Below are positions 38,362 through 46,551 of a stretch of 64,000 bases of DNA, piece by piece. Source of the stretch: Bifidobacterium vespertilionis (GTDB lineage Bacteria; Actinomycetota; Actinomycetes; Actinomycetales; Bifidobacteriaceae); NCBI RefSeq assembly GCF_008698145.1, contig NZ_RZNZ01000003.1, forward strand, positions 1-64,000, in the 5' to 3' direction. How positions within the stretch are numbered: position 1 is the stretch's first letter; every line of letters begins with the position of its first letter. The translations under genes were made by a program, and so were the position numbers. The notes under the pieces were generated by a model. It saw only the letters and a list, made by a program, of their open reading frames with translations. It did not search any database and was not told where the DNA came from.

Positions 38362-38427
38362 CGCCGGCTGCCCGCTGGCTGTTCGCCGACTACCCGCCGG
38401 CTGCTCGCCGGCTGCTCACTGGTTGTA
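38362..38427. repeat. Three 22-nt tandem repeats overlapping a gene end
   Basis: Units start at 38362, 38384 and 38406, each CGCCGGCTGC-like, 22 nt long and about 70-80 percent alike. The third unit contains the last codons and stop of the phosphatase gene at 38416, so the array looks like outward duplication of that 3' end. Confidence 0.75.
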
Positions 38428-39090
38428 CGAAACGATCTTCACGGCCTCCGCGAAGGGCTTGCTGGTGTCGTATTCAAGCACGGTCACGGACCCGTTGGCC
38501 GGGCGCTCGCTCAGATCCAGATCGTCGCCGCCGAAGCGGTGTGCCAGGCTCAGCAGGGTGTTGCCGTGGGAGATCTGCAGCACGTCGTCGCCGTCCCTGA
38601 GGTCCGGATTGGCGGCGATCAGCGCAAAAGCGCCCTGAACGCGGGTCCAGTACTCGTCGTCCGACTCGGCGTCGTGGAACGGATCGGCCTCCTTGAGGAA
38701 ATCGCGCGAGGCGGACAAGCCGAACTTCTCCACGATCTGGTTGTAGGTCTTCACGCCGTGGGGCGCGCCGGCCGCGTACCAGGCCATGCCCATGTCCAGT
38801 CCCTCGTAGTAGCCGTAGAACTGCTCGCGGAAGTGCATGTCCTCCACCAAGCGCGGACGCGGATGGCCGGCCGACTCGTTGATGTCCAGAATGCGATCGG
38901 CGGTCTGACGGGCGCGGGTGGTGTCCGAGCAGTACGCGGCGGCGAAATCCATGTCGCGCAGCTTTGCGCCGGCCTTGTCCGCGTCGGCGAGGCCGGATTC
39001 GGTCAGCGGCGAGTTGGACCAGCCTTGAAGACGGTTGTAGCGGTTGAAATAGGTCTGCCCGTGGCGGACCAGATGCAGATGAAGGATCAT
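38416..39090 (-). CDS. Histidine phosphatase family protein
   Basis: A 224-residue protein of the phosphoglycerate mutase-like branch. The phospho-His motif LVRHGQTYFNRYNRLQGW is at residues 7-24. The second catalytic His lies in ISHGNTLLSLAHRF. The acid/base region FYGYYEGLDMG is present. The substrate is unknown (sugar phosphate or nucleotide are usual). ATG 39090 begins MILHLHLVRHG. It is separate from the DUF948 gene by 185 nt. Confidence 0.92.
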   Translation of the reverse strand: MILHLHLVRHGQTYFNRYNRLQGWSNSPLTESGLADADKAGAKLRDMDFAAAYCSDTTRARQTADRILDINESAGHPRPRLVEDMHFREQFYGYYEGLDMGMAWYAAGAPHGVKTYNQIVEKFGLSASRDFLKEADPFHDAESDDEYWTRVQGAFALIAANPDLRDGDDVLQISHGNTLLSLAHRFGGDDLDLSERPANGSVTVLEYDTSKPFAEAVKIVSYNQ

Positions 39091-39201
39091 GATTCGATTA
39101 TTCCACGCCCGCTACGTCCTGGCTTCACCGAATCCACCGTTTTGTTGATCTTGTATGGCGATTCGGAGTCCGGACGTATGCGTGACGACGATTTGGGGAT
39201 A

Positions 39202-39573
39202 ATGGTGGGCATGAGTGGTTTTCTTTCCCGTTGGTTGGCCCTGGCCGTCGCGGCCGGGGTGATGGTGTGGCTGCTGCCCGGCATGCAGCCGGTCGGCGAG
39301 CCCGCCCTGTGGGGTGTGGTCGCGTTCGCCTTGTTCATGGCATTGCTGGACGCCTCGCTCAAGCCGGTTATCAAGATGGTGTCCCTGCCGCTGACGATCC
39401 TCACGTTCGGCATCTTCTCGCTGATCCTGAACTGGCTGTTCATGAGGCTCGCGTCCTGGCTGGCGGTCAGCGTGTTCGGCGTGGGCGTGTACATCGACGG
39501 CTTCTGGTGGTCGGTGCTCGGCTCGATCATCATGGCGATCGTCTCCGGCGTGGTCTCGTCGATCATCGACTGA
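39202..39573 (+). CDS. Small four-helix membrane protein (phage holin/YvlD-like family)
   Basis: A 123-residue membrane protein with about four helices. It shows the motif ALFMALLDASLKPVIKMVSLPLTILTFG typical of the YvlD/phage_holin_4 family of housekeeping membrane proteins. ATG 39202 is preferred (GGGGATA before it). An ATG at 39211 is possible. It is convergent with rpsD and shares a terminator with it. It is not evidence of a prophage: no other phage genes are near. Confidence 0.82.
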   Translation: MVGMSGFLSRWLALAVAAGVMVWLLPGMQPVGEPALWGVVAFALFMALLDASLKPVIKMVSLPLTILTFGIFSLILNWLFMRLASWLAVSVFGVGVYIDGFWWSVLGSIIMAIVSGVVSSIID

Positions 39574-39603
39574 GGTTCTGCAGACGAATCGCCCAAAAAC
39601 GAG

Positions 39604-39636
39604 GAAACCCCCGCAACCATTGGCTGCGGGGGTTTC
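39604..39636. terminator. Shared terminator between convergent membrane-protein gene and rpsD
   Basis: GAAACCCCCGCA / TGCGGGGGTTTC arms with a 9-nt loop, 30 nt after the stop at 39573 and 28 nt from the rpsD stop. A/T-rich flanks exist on both sides. Confidence 0.88.
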
Positions 39637-39664
39637 TTCGGTATGTCCTAAATGAAGATCCAGA

Positions 39665-40291
39665 TCAGCGAGCGTAGAACTCGACGACGTACTGGATGTT
39701 GACCTGCACCGGGATCTGCTCGACCTCCGGCTTGCGGGTGAGGGTGGCCTTCAGGGAGGCCAGGTTCACGTCGAGGTAGCCGGGAACCGCGGGCAGCACG
39801 TCACGATGCACGCCTTCGGCGGCGATCTGGAACGGCACCATGGTCTGGCTCTTGGCCTTCACCTGGATGGTCTGGCCGGGCTTGACGCGGTAGGACGGAC
39901 GATCCACGATGTTGCCGTCGACGAGGATGTGACGGTGGACCACGAACTGACGGGCCTGGGCGGTGGTGCGGGCGAAGCCGGCGCGCAGGACCAGGTTGTC
40001 GAGGCGGGTCTCAAGGTCGATCAGCATGGCGTTGCCGGTCTGGCCGGGGGTGTGCGTACCGGTCTCGTAGGCGGCGCGCATCTGCTTCTCGGACAGGCCG
40101 TACTGGGCGCGCAGACGCTGCTTCTCGCGCAGACGCACCGCGTAATCGGACTCGGTGCGGCGACGGTCGCGGCCGTGCTCGCCGGGGGCGTACGGGCGCT
40201 TCTCGAAGATGCGCTGGGCCTTCGGGGTCAGAGCGATGCCGAGGGCGCGGGAAAGACGCACCTGACGGCGGGAACGCTGAACATTGGTCAT
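39665..40291 (-). CDS. rpsD: 30S ribosomal protein S4
   Basis: A 208-residue primary 16S rRNA-binding protein. It starts MTNVQRSRRQVRLSRALGIA, has the zinc-free actinobacterial N-terminus, an S4 RNA-binding domain (RLDNLVLRAGFARTTAQARQ) and C-terminal VEFYAR. ATG 40291 has AAAAGGTT upstream. It is monocistronic with a structured leader (40330-40475) that may allow autoregulation by S4. Confidence 0.97.
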   Translation of the reverse strand: MTNVQRSRRQVRLSRALGIALTPKAQRIFEKRPYAPGEHGRDRRRTESDYAVRLREKQRLRAQYGLSEKQMRAAYETGTHTPGQTGNAMLIDLETRLDNLVLRAGFARTTAQARQFVVHRHILVDGNIVDRPSYRVKPGQTIQVKAKSQTMVPFQIAAEGVHRDVLPAVPGYLDVNLASLKATLTRKPEVEQIPVQVNIQYVVEFYAR

Positions 40292-40329
40292 GTTCTTTGA
40301 ACCTTTTCTGTTTCTGTCGTTATCTGAAC

Positions 40330-40475
40330 GGAACACCGGACTTGCATCCGGTGCTGAGTCGGCCTCTCCAACGCTTCACCGTGCACTGCACGAGCGGCTT
40401 GGAACCTTGCGGTTCCGCGCCTCCGACCCGTTGATGGGCTAAGACTCCAGATAAGTGCTGCCGGGCGGCAGACAC
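40330..40475 (-). ncRNA. Candidate structured 5' leader of rpsD
   Basis: On the minus strand, reading toward rpsD: hairpin CTGCC-GCCC-GGCAG (40458-40471), closing stem GAGTC (40447-40443) with GACTC (40360-40356), inside it GGAACC-GCAA-GGTTCC with a GNRA loop (40416-40401) and a GTGCA/TGCAC stem (40391-40381), then CACCGGA/TCCGGTG (40353-40334). TAATAT at 40490-40485 may be the -10 box. The fold is read by eye. No known leader family was matched. Confidence 0.55.
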
Positions 40476-40544
40476 CAATCGACAATATTACACACAACCC
40501 ATGGACCGGACGACGCTCGGAGCGCCACACACGCTTAGCCTCTA

Positions 40545-40662
40545 TAGCTTCTCAATGGCCGAGCCGTCAAACGGACAGCCCAGTGGGCTGTCCGAAGGCG
40601 AGGTGAGCCGCCGCCAAGCCGGCGAAGGCTCCCATTGAGAAGCTACAGCTTCTCAATGGGAG
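40545..40662. repeat. Inverted-repeat element with arms matching the uvrD/pcrA 3' end
   Basis: Left arm TAGCTTCTCAATGG (40545-40558) is complementary to 40632-40645. The latter also forms a 16-bp palindrome with the last 16 nt of the helicase gene (40647-40662). The interior holds GGACAGCCC-AGT-GGGCTGTCC and GC-rich hairpins. It sits between the rpsD promoter region and the helicase stop codon and would make a large terminator-like structure. Confidence 0.8.
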
Positions 40663-43294
40663 CAACCCTCAGCATCAGCCGCTTGACGCCCTGCGAGCCG
40701 AAGTCCACGGTGATGACCGAGTTGCGGCCCTTGTCCTGCGTGTCCTGCACGGTGCCGAGGCCGTACTGGTCATGCAGCACCTTGTCGCCGATCGCGAAAT
40801 CGGCGATGTTGAGGTTGTTGTCCTTCTTGAGCGACGACGCCGGCTGCGCGGCCGACGATGCGCTTTTCTTCGGCGCGACGCGGCGTGTGGTCACCTTGCC
40901 CCCGCGGGTGCCGCCGCGTGACCAGTCGCGCGACCCGGAACCGGAGCCATAGGAGGAGCCGCCGCCATAGGACGATCCGGAACCATAGGAACGGCCGTAG
41001 GACGAGGACGACGACGATCCACTGCGCGAGCGTGACCCCCGCGACGAGGACGATCCATACGACGAACCGCCATACGAAGAGCCGCCATAGGACGACGACC
41101 GCGACCGGGAGCCGGACCCGTACGAGGACGATCCGCCGAAGGAGAATCCGCCGAAGTCGTCATCGGAGTCCTCAAAACCGCCGAACTCGTCGTCCGAGCC
41201 GCTCCCCCAGCCGCCGCGAAGGTTCTCGGAGGACGTCTCGCGGCGCTTCCAATCGATCAACTCGTCCGGAATCTCGTCGAGGAACTGGCTCGGCATCATC
41301 TCCGCCGCCTGCCCCCACTGCGCACGCACGGCCGCGCGCGTCACATACAGTCTGCGCTTGGCGCGCGTGATGCCCACATAGGCGAGTCGGCGCTCCTCGG
41401 CCAGTTCGGTGGTGTCCTCCAGCGAGCGCGAATGCGGGAACGTGCCCTGCTCCATGCCAGTGAGGAACACCACCGGGTATTCAAGGCCCTTGGCGGTGTG
41501 CAGGGTCATGAGCGTGACCTTGCCGGAATCCTCGTTCTCGCCGGGCAACTGGTCGGAGTCGGCCACGAGCGCGGTGGTCTCGAGGAATCCGGCCAGCGTG
41601 GCGTCCGGCGTGTTCTGCTCGAATTCGGCAGCCACGGACTGCAGCTGGGAGAGGTTCTCCACGCGCGAGGCATCCTGCGGGTCCTCGCTGCGCTGCAGCT
41701 CCTCCAGCAGGCCGGACTTGGAAAGCACCTCCGCCACCACTTCGCTGGGCTTGTTGGCGTGCGCGGCCGCGAAGGATGCGAGCCCGGTCATCAGGTCGCG
41801 GAATTCGCCGAGTTTGGTGGCCGTGCGCGTGGGCATGCCCTCGATTTGCTCGAGGTTCGCCACACCCTGCCAGAATCCGGTGCCATGCTCGTCGGCGTAC
41901 CCGGCCACCAGCGCCTCCGCACGGGCGCCGAGCCCGCGCTTGGGCACGTTGAGTATGCGGCGCATGTTCACGCTGTCCGCCGGGTTGACGATGGCCTGCA
42001 GATAGGCGAGCGCGTCCTTGACCTCGCGCCGCTCGTAGAACTTGGTGCCGCCCACGAGCTGGTAGGGCATGCCGGCGTTGATCAGCGCCTCCTCGAGGGA
42101 GCGGGACTGGGCGTTGGCGCGGTACATGACCGCCATGTCCGAGTAGGCGATGCCCTCCTCGCCGTGGAGACGGGCGATCTCGGTGGCGATCCACTGCGCC
42201 TCCTGCTGGGCGTTGTCCGCCGCGTAGCCCACGATCGGCTCGCCCTTGCCCAGCGCGGTCCACAGCTTCTTGGGCTTGCGTCCCTCGTTGTGGGAGATGA
42301 CGGCGTTGGCGGCGTCGAGGATCGTCTGTGTGGAGCGGTAGTTCTGCTCGAGCATGATCGTGCGCGCGTTCGGGAAGTCCTTCTCGAAGTCCTGGATGTT
42401 GCGGATGTCGGCGCCGCGGAAGGCGTAGATCGACTGGTCGGAATCGCCCACCACGGTGATCCACGCCGGCCCCTGCGCCCCCTGGCCTCCCGCGTCCACA
42501 CCGGCCAGCTCGCGCACGAGCACGTACTGGGCGTGGTTGGTGTCCTGGTACTCGTCCACCAGGATGTAGCGGAACTTGTGGCGGTAATAGGCGGCCACGT
42601 CGGGCTGCGTGCGCAGCAGCTCGACCGTGCGCATGATCAGATCGTCGAAGTCCACGGCGTTGGCGAGCGCGAGGCGGTGCTGGTACTCGGCGTACATGAC
42701 CGCGTACAGCTCCTCCACGTTGCCGAATCGCCCCAGCTGGTAGCCGCGCATGCCGGGCTTGTAGTCGGCCGCGTAGGCGCTGAGCTGGGTCCGCCAATCC
42801 GTGAGGTTGTTCTTATAGTCGGAGATGCGCCCCAGGATGGTGCGCGGCGTGTAGCGCTTCATGTCCACGTTGAGGTCCGCGCCGATGAGCTTGATGAGAC
42901 GCTCGCAGTCGGCGGTGTCGTAGATGGAGAATCCGGAGCCGAGGCCGATCGCCTTGCCGTCGCGGCGCAGGATCCTCACGCAGGCGGAATGGAAGGTGGA
43001 CACCCACATGCGCTCTGCCACCGGTCCGATCAGCGTGGCGAGTCGCTCGCGCATCTCCGCCGCGGCCTTGTTGGTGAACGTGATGGCCAGAACCTGGCTG
43101 GGCCACGCGCCGAACTGGCTGAGAATCCACGCGATGCGCCGGGTGAGCACGCGCGTCTTGCCCGAGCCCGCGCCCGCGCCGATGAGCAGCGCCGGTCCGC
43201 GGTATTGCACGGCTTCGGACTGCTGGGGGTTCAGATCCCCCACCAACTCCTGCGCGCCGCGTGCGATGACGTCCTGATCCTGCCGTTCCTGCAT
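40643..43294 (-). CDS. pcrA: ATP-dependent DNA helicase UvrD/PcrA
   Basis: An 883-residue superfamily 1A helicase for excision repair and replication restart. Motif I is GAGAGSGKTRVLTRR, motif II VDEYQDTN, motif III VVGDSDQSIYAFRGAD, motif IV LEQNYRST, motif V TLHTAKGLEYPVVF and motif VI YVGITRAKRRLYVTRA. The C-terminal Tudor-like end is ADFAIGDKVLHDQYGLGTV. Between residue about 685 and 790 there is a Gly/Ser/Tyr/Arg low-complexity stretch with many SYG units and RGG-like parts, unlike the short linker of PcrA. ATG 43294 begins the gene. Confidence 0.96.
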   Translation of the reverse strand: MQERQDQDVIARGAQELVGDLNPQQSEAVQYRGPALLIGAGAGSGKTRVLTRRIAWILSQFGAWPSQVLAITFTNKAAAEMRERLATLIGPVAERMWVSTFHSACVRILRRDGKAIGLGSGFSIYDTADCERLIKLIGADLNVDMKRYTPRTILGRISDYKNNLTDWRTQLSAYAADYKPGMRGYQLGRFGNVEELYAVMYAEYQHRLALANAVDFDDLIMRTVELLRTQPDVAAYYRHKFRYILVDEYQDTNHAQYVLVRELAGVDAGGQGAQGPAWITVVGDSDQSIYAFRGADIRNIQDFEKDFPNARTIMLEQNYRSTQTILDAANAVISHNEGRKPKKLWTALGKGEPIVGYAADNAQQEAQWIATEIARLHGEEGIAYSDMAVMYRANAQSRSLEEALINAGMPYQLVGGTKFYERREVKDALAYLQAIVNPADSVNMRRILNVPKRGLGARAEALVAGYADEHGTGFWQGVANLEQIEGMPTRTATKLGEFRDLMTGLASFAAAHANKPSEVVAEVLSKSGLLEELQRSEDPQDASRVENLSQLQSVAAEFEQNTPDATLAGFLETTALVADSDQLPGENEDSGKVTLMTLHTAKGLEYPVVFLTGMEQGTFPHSRSLEDTTELAEERRLAYVGITRAKRRLYVTRAAVRAQWGQAAEMMPSQFLDEIPDELIDWKRRETSSENLRGGWGSGSDDEFGGFEDSDDDFGGFSFGGSSSYGSGSRSRSSSYGGSSYGGSSYGSSSSRGSRSRSGSSSSSSYGRSYGSGSSYGGGSSYGSGSGSRDWSRGGTRGGKVTTRRVAPKKSASSAAQPASSLKKDNNLNIADFAIGDKVLHDQYGLGTVQDTQDKGRNSVITVDFGSQGVKRLMLRVAPIEKL

Positions 43295-43400
43295 CGAATT
43301 GTCGCCCCTTGCCGTTGTGTATCGTCCGCTTCGTAATGAAAAGCGCCGTCACATCATAGCGGGCGCGCATGACCGGGCGTGAAGCGGTAGGCTGGATGAC

Positions 43401-44060
43401 ATGGAGGGACGCATTCGACTTGCCATCGCGGACAACGACGCCATCACGCTCGCCGCGCTGCGGGACATACTGGGCAGAAGGCACAAGGCACTGGATGTGA
43501 CGTGGACGGCCACGCATGGCGAGGACGCCGTGGCAAGATGTCTCGATGCCGCACAGCGCCCAGCCCTGCTGTTGTTGGACATGTCAATGGGCGAGATGTC
43601 CGGGCCTTCGATCTGCCGGGAGATCCGCAGACATGGCGCTCTTCCCCGGATTCTCGCGATCACGTCCTTCGAGCCGGGAGTCTATGCGGCTAAGGCGGCC
43701 CGGGCCGGCGCACAGGGTCTGGTCGTCAAGGATTCGCCGGCGCTGATTAGACGCGCGATCGGCGTGGTGCTAACTGGGGGTACCTTCAACGCATGCAGTC
43801 CAAGCGTATCCTTCGAAGATTCGGAGGCTGCATTCCGCAGATTGCGCAAAACCCCGGCCGAGGGCGTCGGACGATTGAGCGATCAGGAGCGTTCAGTGAT
43901 GGATCTGTGCATGCAGGGACTCACGTTGGAAGAAATCGCGGGCCGTCTGGGTGTGGCGGCGTCGACGGTGCGCACGCATGTACGTCGCGTCAAGGAGAAG
44001 TTGGGCGCCAAAACATTGGCGCAGGCGGTGATGATGGTTATGGAACACCGATATGAGTAA
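43401..44060 (+). CDS. NarL/LuxR-type response regulator
   Basis: A 219-residue regulator. Receiver domain (residues 5-120): acidic pair in IADND, phospho-acceptor Asp in LLLLDMSMGEMSG, switch Thr in AITSF, and Lys in GLVVKDSP. The HTH_LuxR domain (residues 150-215) is LSDQERSVMDLCMQGLTLEEIAGRLGVAASTVRTHVRRVKEKLG-like. It overlaps the kinase gene by 8 nt. The pair probably controls its own neighbourhood, including the lipoprotein gene at 45353. Confidence 0.94.
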   Translation: MEGRIRLAIADNDAITLAALRDILGRRHKALDVTWTATHGEDAVARCLDAAQRPALLLLDMSMGEMSGPSICREIRRHGALPRILAITSFEPGVYAAKAARAGAQGLVVKDSPALIRRAIGVVLTGGTFNACSPSVSFEDSEAAFRRLRKTPAEGVGRLSDQERSVMDLCMQGLTLEEIAGRLGVAASTVRTHVRRVKEKLGAKTLAQAVMMVMEHRYE

Positions 44061-45219
44061 GCCAATGGAAGACGGACGGCCTCATTGGATTAGGCTCACG
44101 GTCTGCGTGGCAGCCCTGGCAGGCAGCATGCTGAACTGGTGGCCGATGATATCCGTCGCATTCAACCCCGAGACGTCGGGCCGGGGATTGTCGCCATTCG
44201 GCTGGCTTCTGGTCATGCAGTGCGCTGGAATCATACTGTCGGCGTTCCTGCCAAGCGTGGGAGGCGCAGCGCTGCTCGCAGTGAGCGCAGCCGACCTGTT
44301 CGATCCGATGCTCATCGGATACCAATGGCTGGGCTTGGGCGCCTATTGCTCATTGGCCATACTGGGATACGAGCGCAGACCGGCGTGGTCCGCATCCGCC
44401 GCATGTGGATTCGCGGCAATCTCCGTCATCGACATCGCACTGCATCATGACGTGCTGAGTGTGAACGTCCCGGGCATTATGCTGATCATCGCCACATATG
44501 CGGTGGCGGCGATCATCGGCATGGGATTCCGCTGGCGCCGCATCGCGCAGGATGCCCAGCGCGAGGTGTTGGAAACAAAACGGCTGCGTCGTGACCTTGA
44601 ACTTGCACGGGCGATCCATGACTCGGTGACGGGCGATTTGTCCTACATCGCCATGGTTGGTGAATCGAGATTGGATGGCGATCCAGCATGGCGGACCGTG
44701 CGCGAACGGGCAATTCATGGCCTAACGGGCATACGGAACATCGTTCGCGCGCTGGACGATTCAGCCCCATCCGCATCGCCCATGCTTCAAAGTCGGGATC
44801 GCTCGGCAACTGCATCATTCGCGAAGCAATTCAGGGAATCCTTGGACGCGCACCAACGGCGTATGGAGCAATTGGGATTGCACGGCTCCGTCGGCATCCG
44901 CGGCGAGATACCGGACCTGGCCGCGCAGGATCGGCGTCTCCTCACGGGATTCGTGGACGAGCTGTTCGCTAACATGGTCCGCCATGCCGATCTGTCCGAA
45001 GGCAATCCCGGGTATGCGCTGGACATCGTCTTCGGTGATGGCCGAATCACCATCACCCAGGTCAATGCCATTCGTCGGCAAGATGATGCCGATCACAATC
45101 TTGTTGCCGGACACGGTCTTGCCCATTACCGCAATGCCATCACCGATGGAGGCGGCAGTATCAACATCAGTGCCGAAAACGGCTGCTGGGTGCTTCACGC
45201 GGCCATTGCACAACATTGA
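44053..45219 (+). CDS. Sensor histidine kinase (HisKA_3 type)
   Basis: A 388-residue kinase. About six membrane helices (residues 10-170) with almost no extracytoplasmic domain suggest sensing within the membrane. The dimerisation/phospho-His helix is LARAIHDSVTGDLSYIAM. The ATPase domain has N-box DELFANMVRHA and G-box GHGLAHYRNAITDGGG. It pairs with the regulator encoded just upstream. Codon use is a little less GC-rich than the surrounding housekeeping genes. The signal is unknown, but NarL-type pairs beside ABC or lipoprotein genes often respond to cell-wall stress. Confidence 0.92.
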   Translation: MSKPMEDGRPHWIRLTVCVAALAGSMLNWWPMISVAFNPETSGRGLSPFGWLLVMQCAGIILSAFLPSVGGAALLAVSAADLFDPMLIGYQWLGLGAYCSLAILGYERRPAWSASAACGFAAISVIDIALHHDVLSVNVPGIMLIIATYAVAAIIGMGFRWRRIAQDAQREVLETKRLRRDLELARAIHDSVTGDLSYIAMVGESRLDGDPAWRTVRERAIHGLTGIRNIVRALDDSAPSASPMLQSRDRSATASFAKQFRESLDAHQRRMEQLGLHGSVGIRGEIPDLAAQDRRLLTGFVDELFANMVRHADLSEGNPGYALDIVFGDGRITITQVNAIRRQDDADHNLVAGHGLAHYRNAITDGGGSINISAENGCWVLHAAIAQH

Positions 45220-45262
45220 ATATCCTGCGGTGAATTGCCGTCAACAAATGACTACAGCACAT

Positions 45263-45292
45263 TTGTCAAAGCTGGATTGCCCTCATTAACAT
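45263..45292 (+). promoter_or_regulatory. Putative promoter of the lipoprotein gene
   Basis: TTGTCA (45263-45268) and TAACAT (45287-45292), 18-nt spacing, in an AT-rich gap after the histidine kinase gene and 60 nt before the chosen start. Confidence 0.4.
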
Positions 45293-45352
45293 CAAAGTCG
45301 TTATTTAAACGAAGAAGTGAACGTCTCAGTTGATTGTAAGGTAGGGATTCTC

Positions 45353-46033
45353 TTGAGAAAGAACATCATATTCCCATTAATGATCATCTGTGTCCTTTCA
45401 CTGCTTCCTGCAGGATGCGCCGACCAGTCGCCTACGGAGACCCAGCAGAAATCACAACCCGTCTACGCCTACCCCGGCGACGTCCGGCTTTCGGTTGCAC
45501 GAATCAATGAAACCAAGCGTGCGTTGGACGACTACCCCAATGCCGATCGGGCCAAGGCCATCATCGCGGATGGAACCATCACCGTGGACGAGATGAACGA
45601 GTTCGATCGCACGATGGCCGCATGCCTATCCAAACTCGGGTATGACGGTCAATACGATGCCAACGGGACCTTCAGCATGAAGCGTCTGAACGAGTCGGAT
45701 GGCACAACAGATTCAACACAGGCGCTGGACGAGTGCCAGACGGTCACCGGATACGATGTCATCCGGACGTTGTACAGCAATGCCGTACGCAATCCGGATG
45801 ACGTGGATCTCGGTCCCTACGTGGTCCAGTGCATGATCGACATCGGCGCGGCCCCGCAGGGGTACACGCTGGACGAGTACGTGATGGACTCGCGCAACCG
45901 TACCGGCCCCTATGCGACGCTCGACGCCCTGCAGGACACCGATCCGAGCAACAGTCAAGCCCAACAAATCCGCGAATGCGGCTACGACCCCCTGCACAAG
46001 GCGGACGGCATCATCGGCGCGCCGAAATGGTGA
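45353..46033 (+). CDS. Four-cysteine lipoprotein, paralogue of the bacteriocin-locus lipoprotein
   Basis: A 226-residue predicted lipoprotein. TTG 45353 is chosen because GGTAGGG lies 6-7 nt upstream and the signal peptide (RKN, hydrophobic core, lipobox LPAGC) starts there. A GTG at 45317 is in frame. The mature part has four cysteines (AACLS, DECQT, VQCMI, RECGY) in the same order and rough spacing as the protein at 541-1251, plus shared xNPD and YT.D.. segments. It lies just after the two-component system, with which it may work. Confidence 0.8.
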   Translation: MRKNIIFPLMIICVLSLLPAGCADQSPTETQQKSQPVYAYPGDVRLSVARINETKRALDDYPNADRAKAIIADGTITVDEMNEFDRTMAACLSKLGYDGQYDANGTFSMKRLNESDGTTDSTQALDECQTVTGYDVIRTLYSNAVRNPDDVDLGPYVVQCMIDIGAAPQGYTLDEYVMDSRNRTGPYATLDALQDTDPSNSQAQQIRECGYDPLHKADGIIGAPKW

Positions 46034-46034
46034 G

Positions 46035-46511
46035 CTACCGCGCTCCCCTGCCCTTGTACCTACGTCCCTCCTCGGCGCGGATCTCCTGCTTGACGCGCTG
46101 GGCAACGTGGCCGGAACCGCCGAACAGACCGGCCGTGGCAAGGAACACCAGCAGCCACAGGGTGCTGGCGGCGAGCAGGTTCAGGATGACCAGCACGAAC
46201 AGCAGGATCATGGCGATCCAGCCGATCACCTGAAACAGCGTGATCGGGGCGATGGCATCGGTCCTCTCACGGCGCAGGGCGAGCAGACCGATCACACCGT
46301 CGGCGTTCAGGAAAATGGCTGTGACGACGAAGCAGATTCCGTACAGAAACGCGGCCGATGGACCGTTGACCATGGCGCTTGGGGTGTTGAAACTCAACCG
46401 CGCGGACATGCCTGAGCCCGGGATCACCGCGAACATGACGACGGCCGCGACCGCATACGCGAAGCCCGCCACAAGCAGGGCAATGGAGAGATTGCGCAGA
46501 TTCGCACGCAT
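46035..46511 (-). CDS. Four-helix membrane protein of unknown function
   Basis: A 158-residue protein with four predicted membrane helices (about residues 8-30, 52-72, 85-107, 113-133) and a basic, Glu/Arg-rich C-terminal tail (VKQEIRAEEGRRYKGRG). ATG 46511 has GAAGGAAGGGG upstream. It is convergent with the lipoprotein gene (1-nt gap) and 40 nt downstream of the acyltransferase gene, likely co-transcribed. I do not recognise the family. Confidence 0.75.
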   Translation of the reverse strand: MRANLRNLSIALLVAGFAYAVAAVVMFAVIPGSGMSARLSFNTPSAMVNGPSAAFLYGICFVVTAIFLNADGVIGLLALRRERTDAIAPITLFQVIGWIAMILLFVLVILNLLAASTLWLLVFLATAGLFGGSGHVAQRVKQEIRAEEGRRYKGRGAR

Positions 46512-46551
46512 GGGACCCCTTCCTTCATTGGCCGATTCGATCGGACTGCCG

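Noticed and set aside
39202..39573. Prophage remnant because of holin-family similarity
   Set aside because: No phage structural, integrase or lysis genes nearby. The family includes housekeeping membrane proteins, and the neighbours are core genes.
40330..40475. A tRNA gene on the minus strand (GGATGCAAGTCC resembles a T-arm)
   Set aside because: No acceptor, D-arm or anticodon arm of the right size can be folded around it. The helices fit a leader RNA better.
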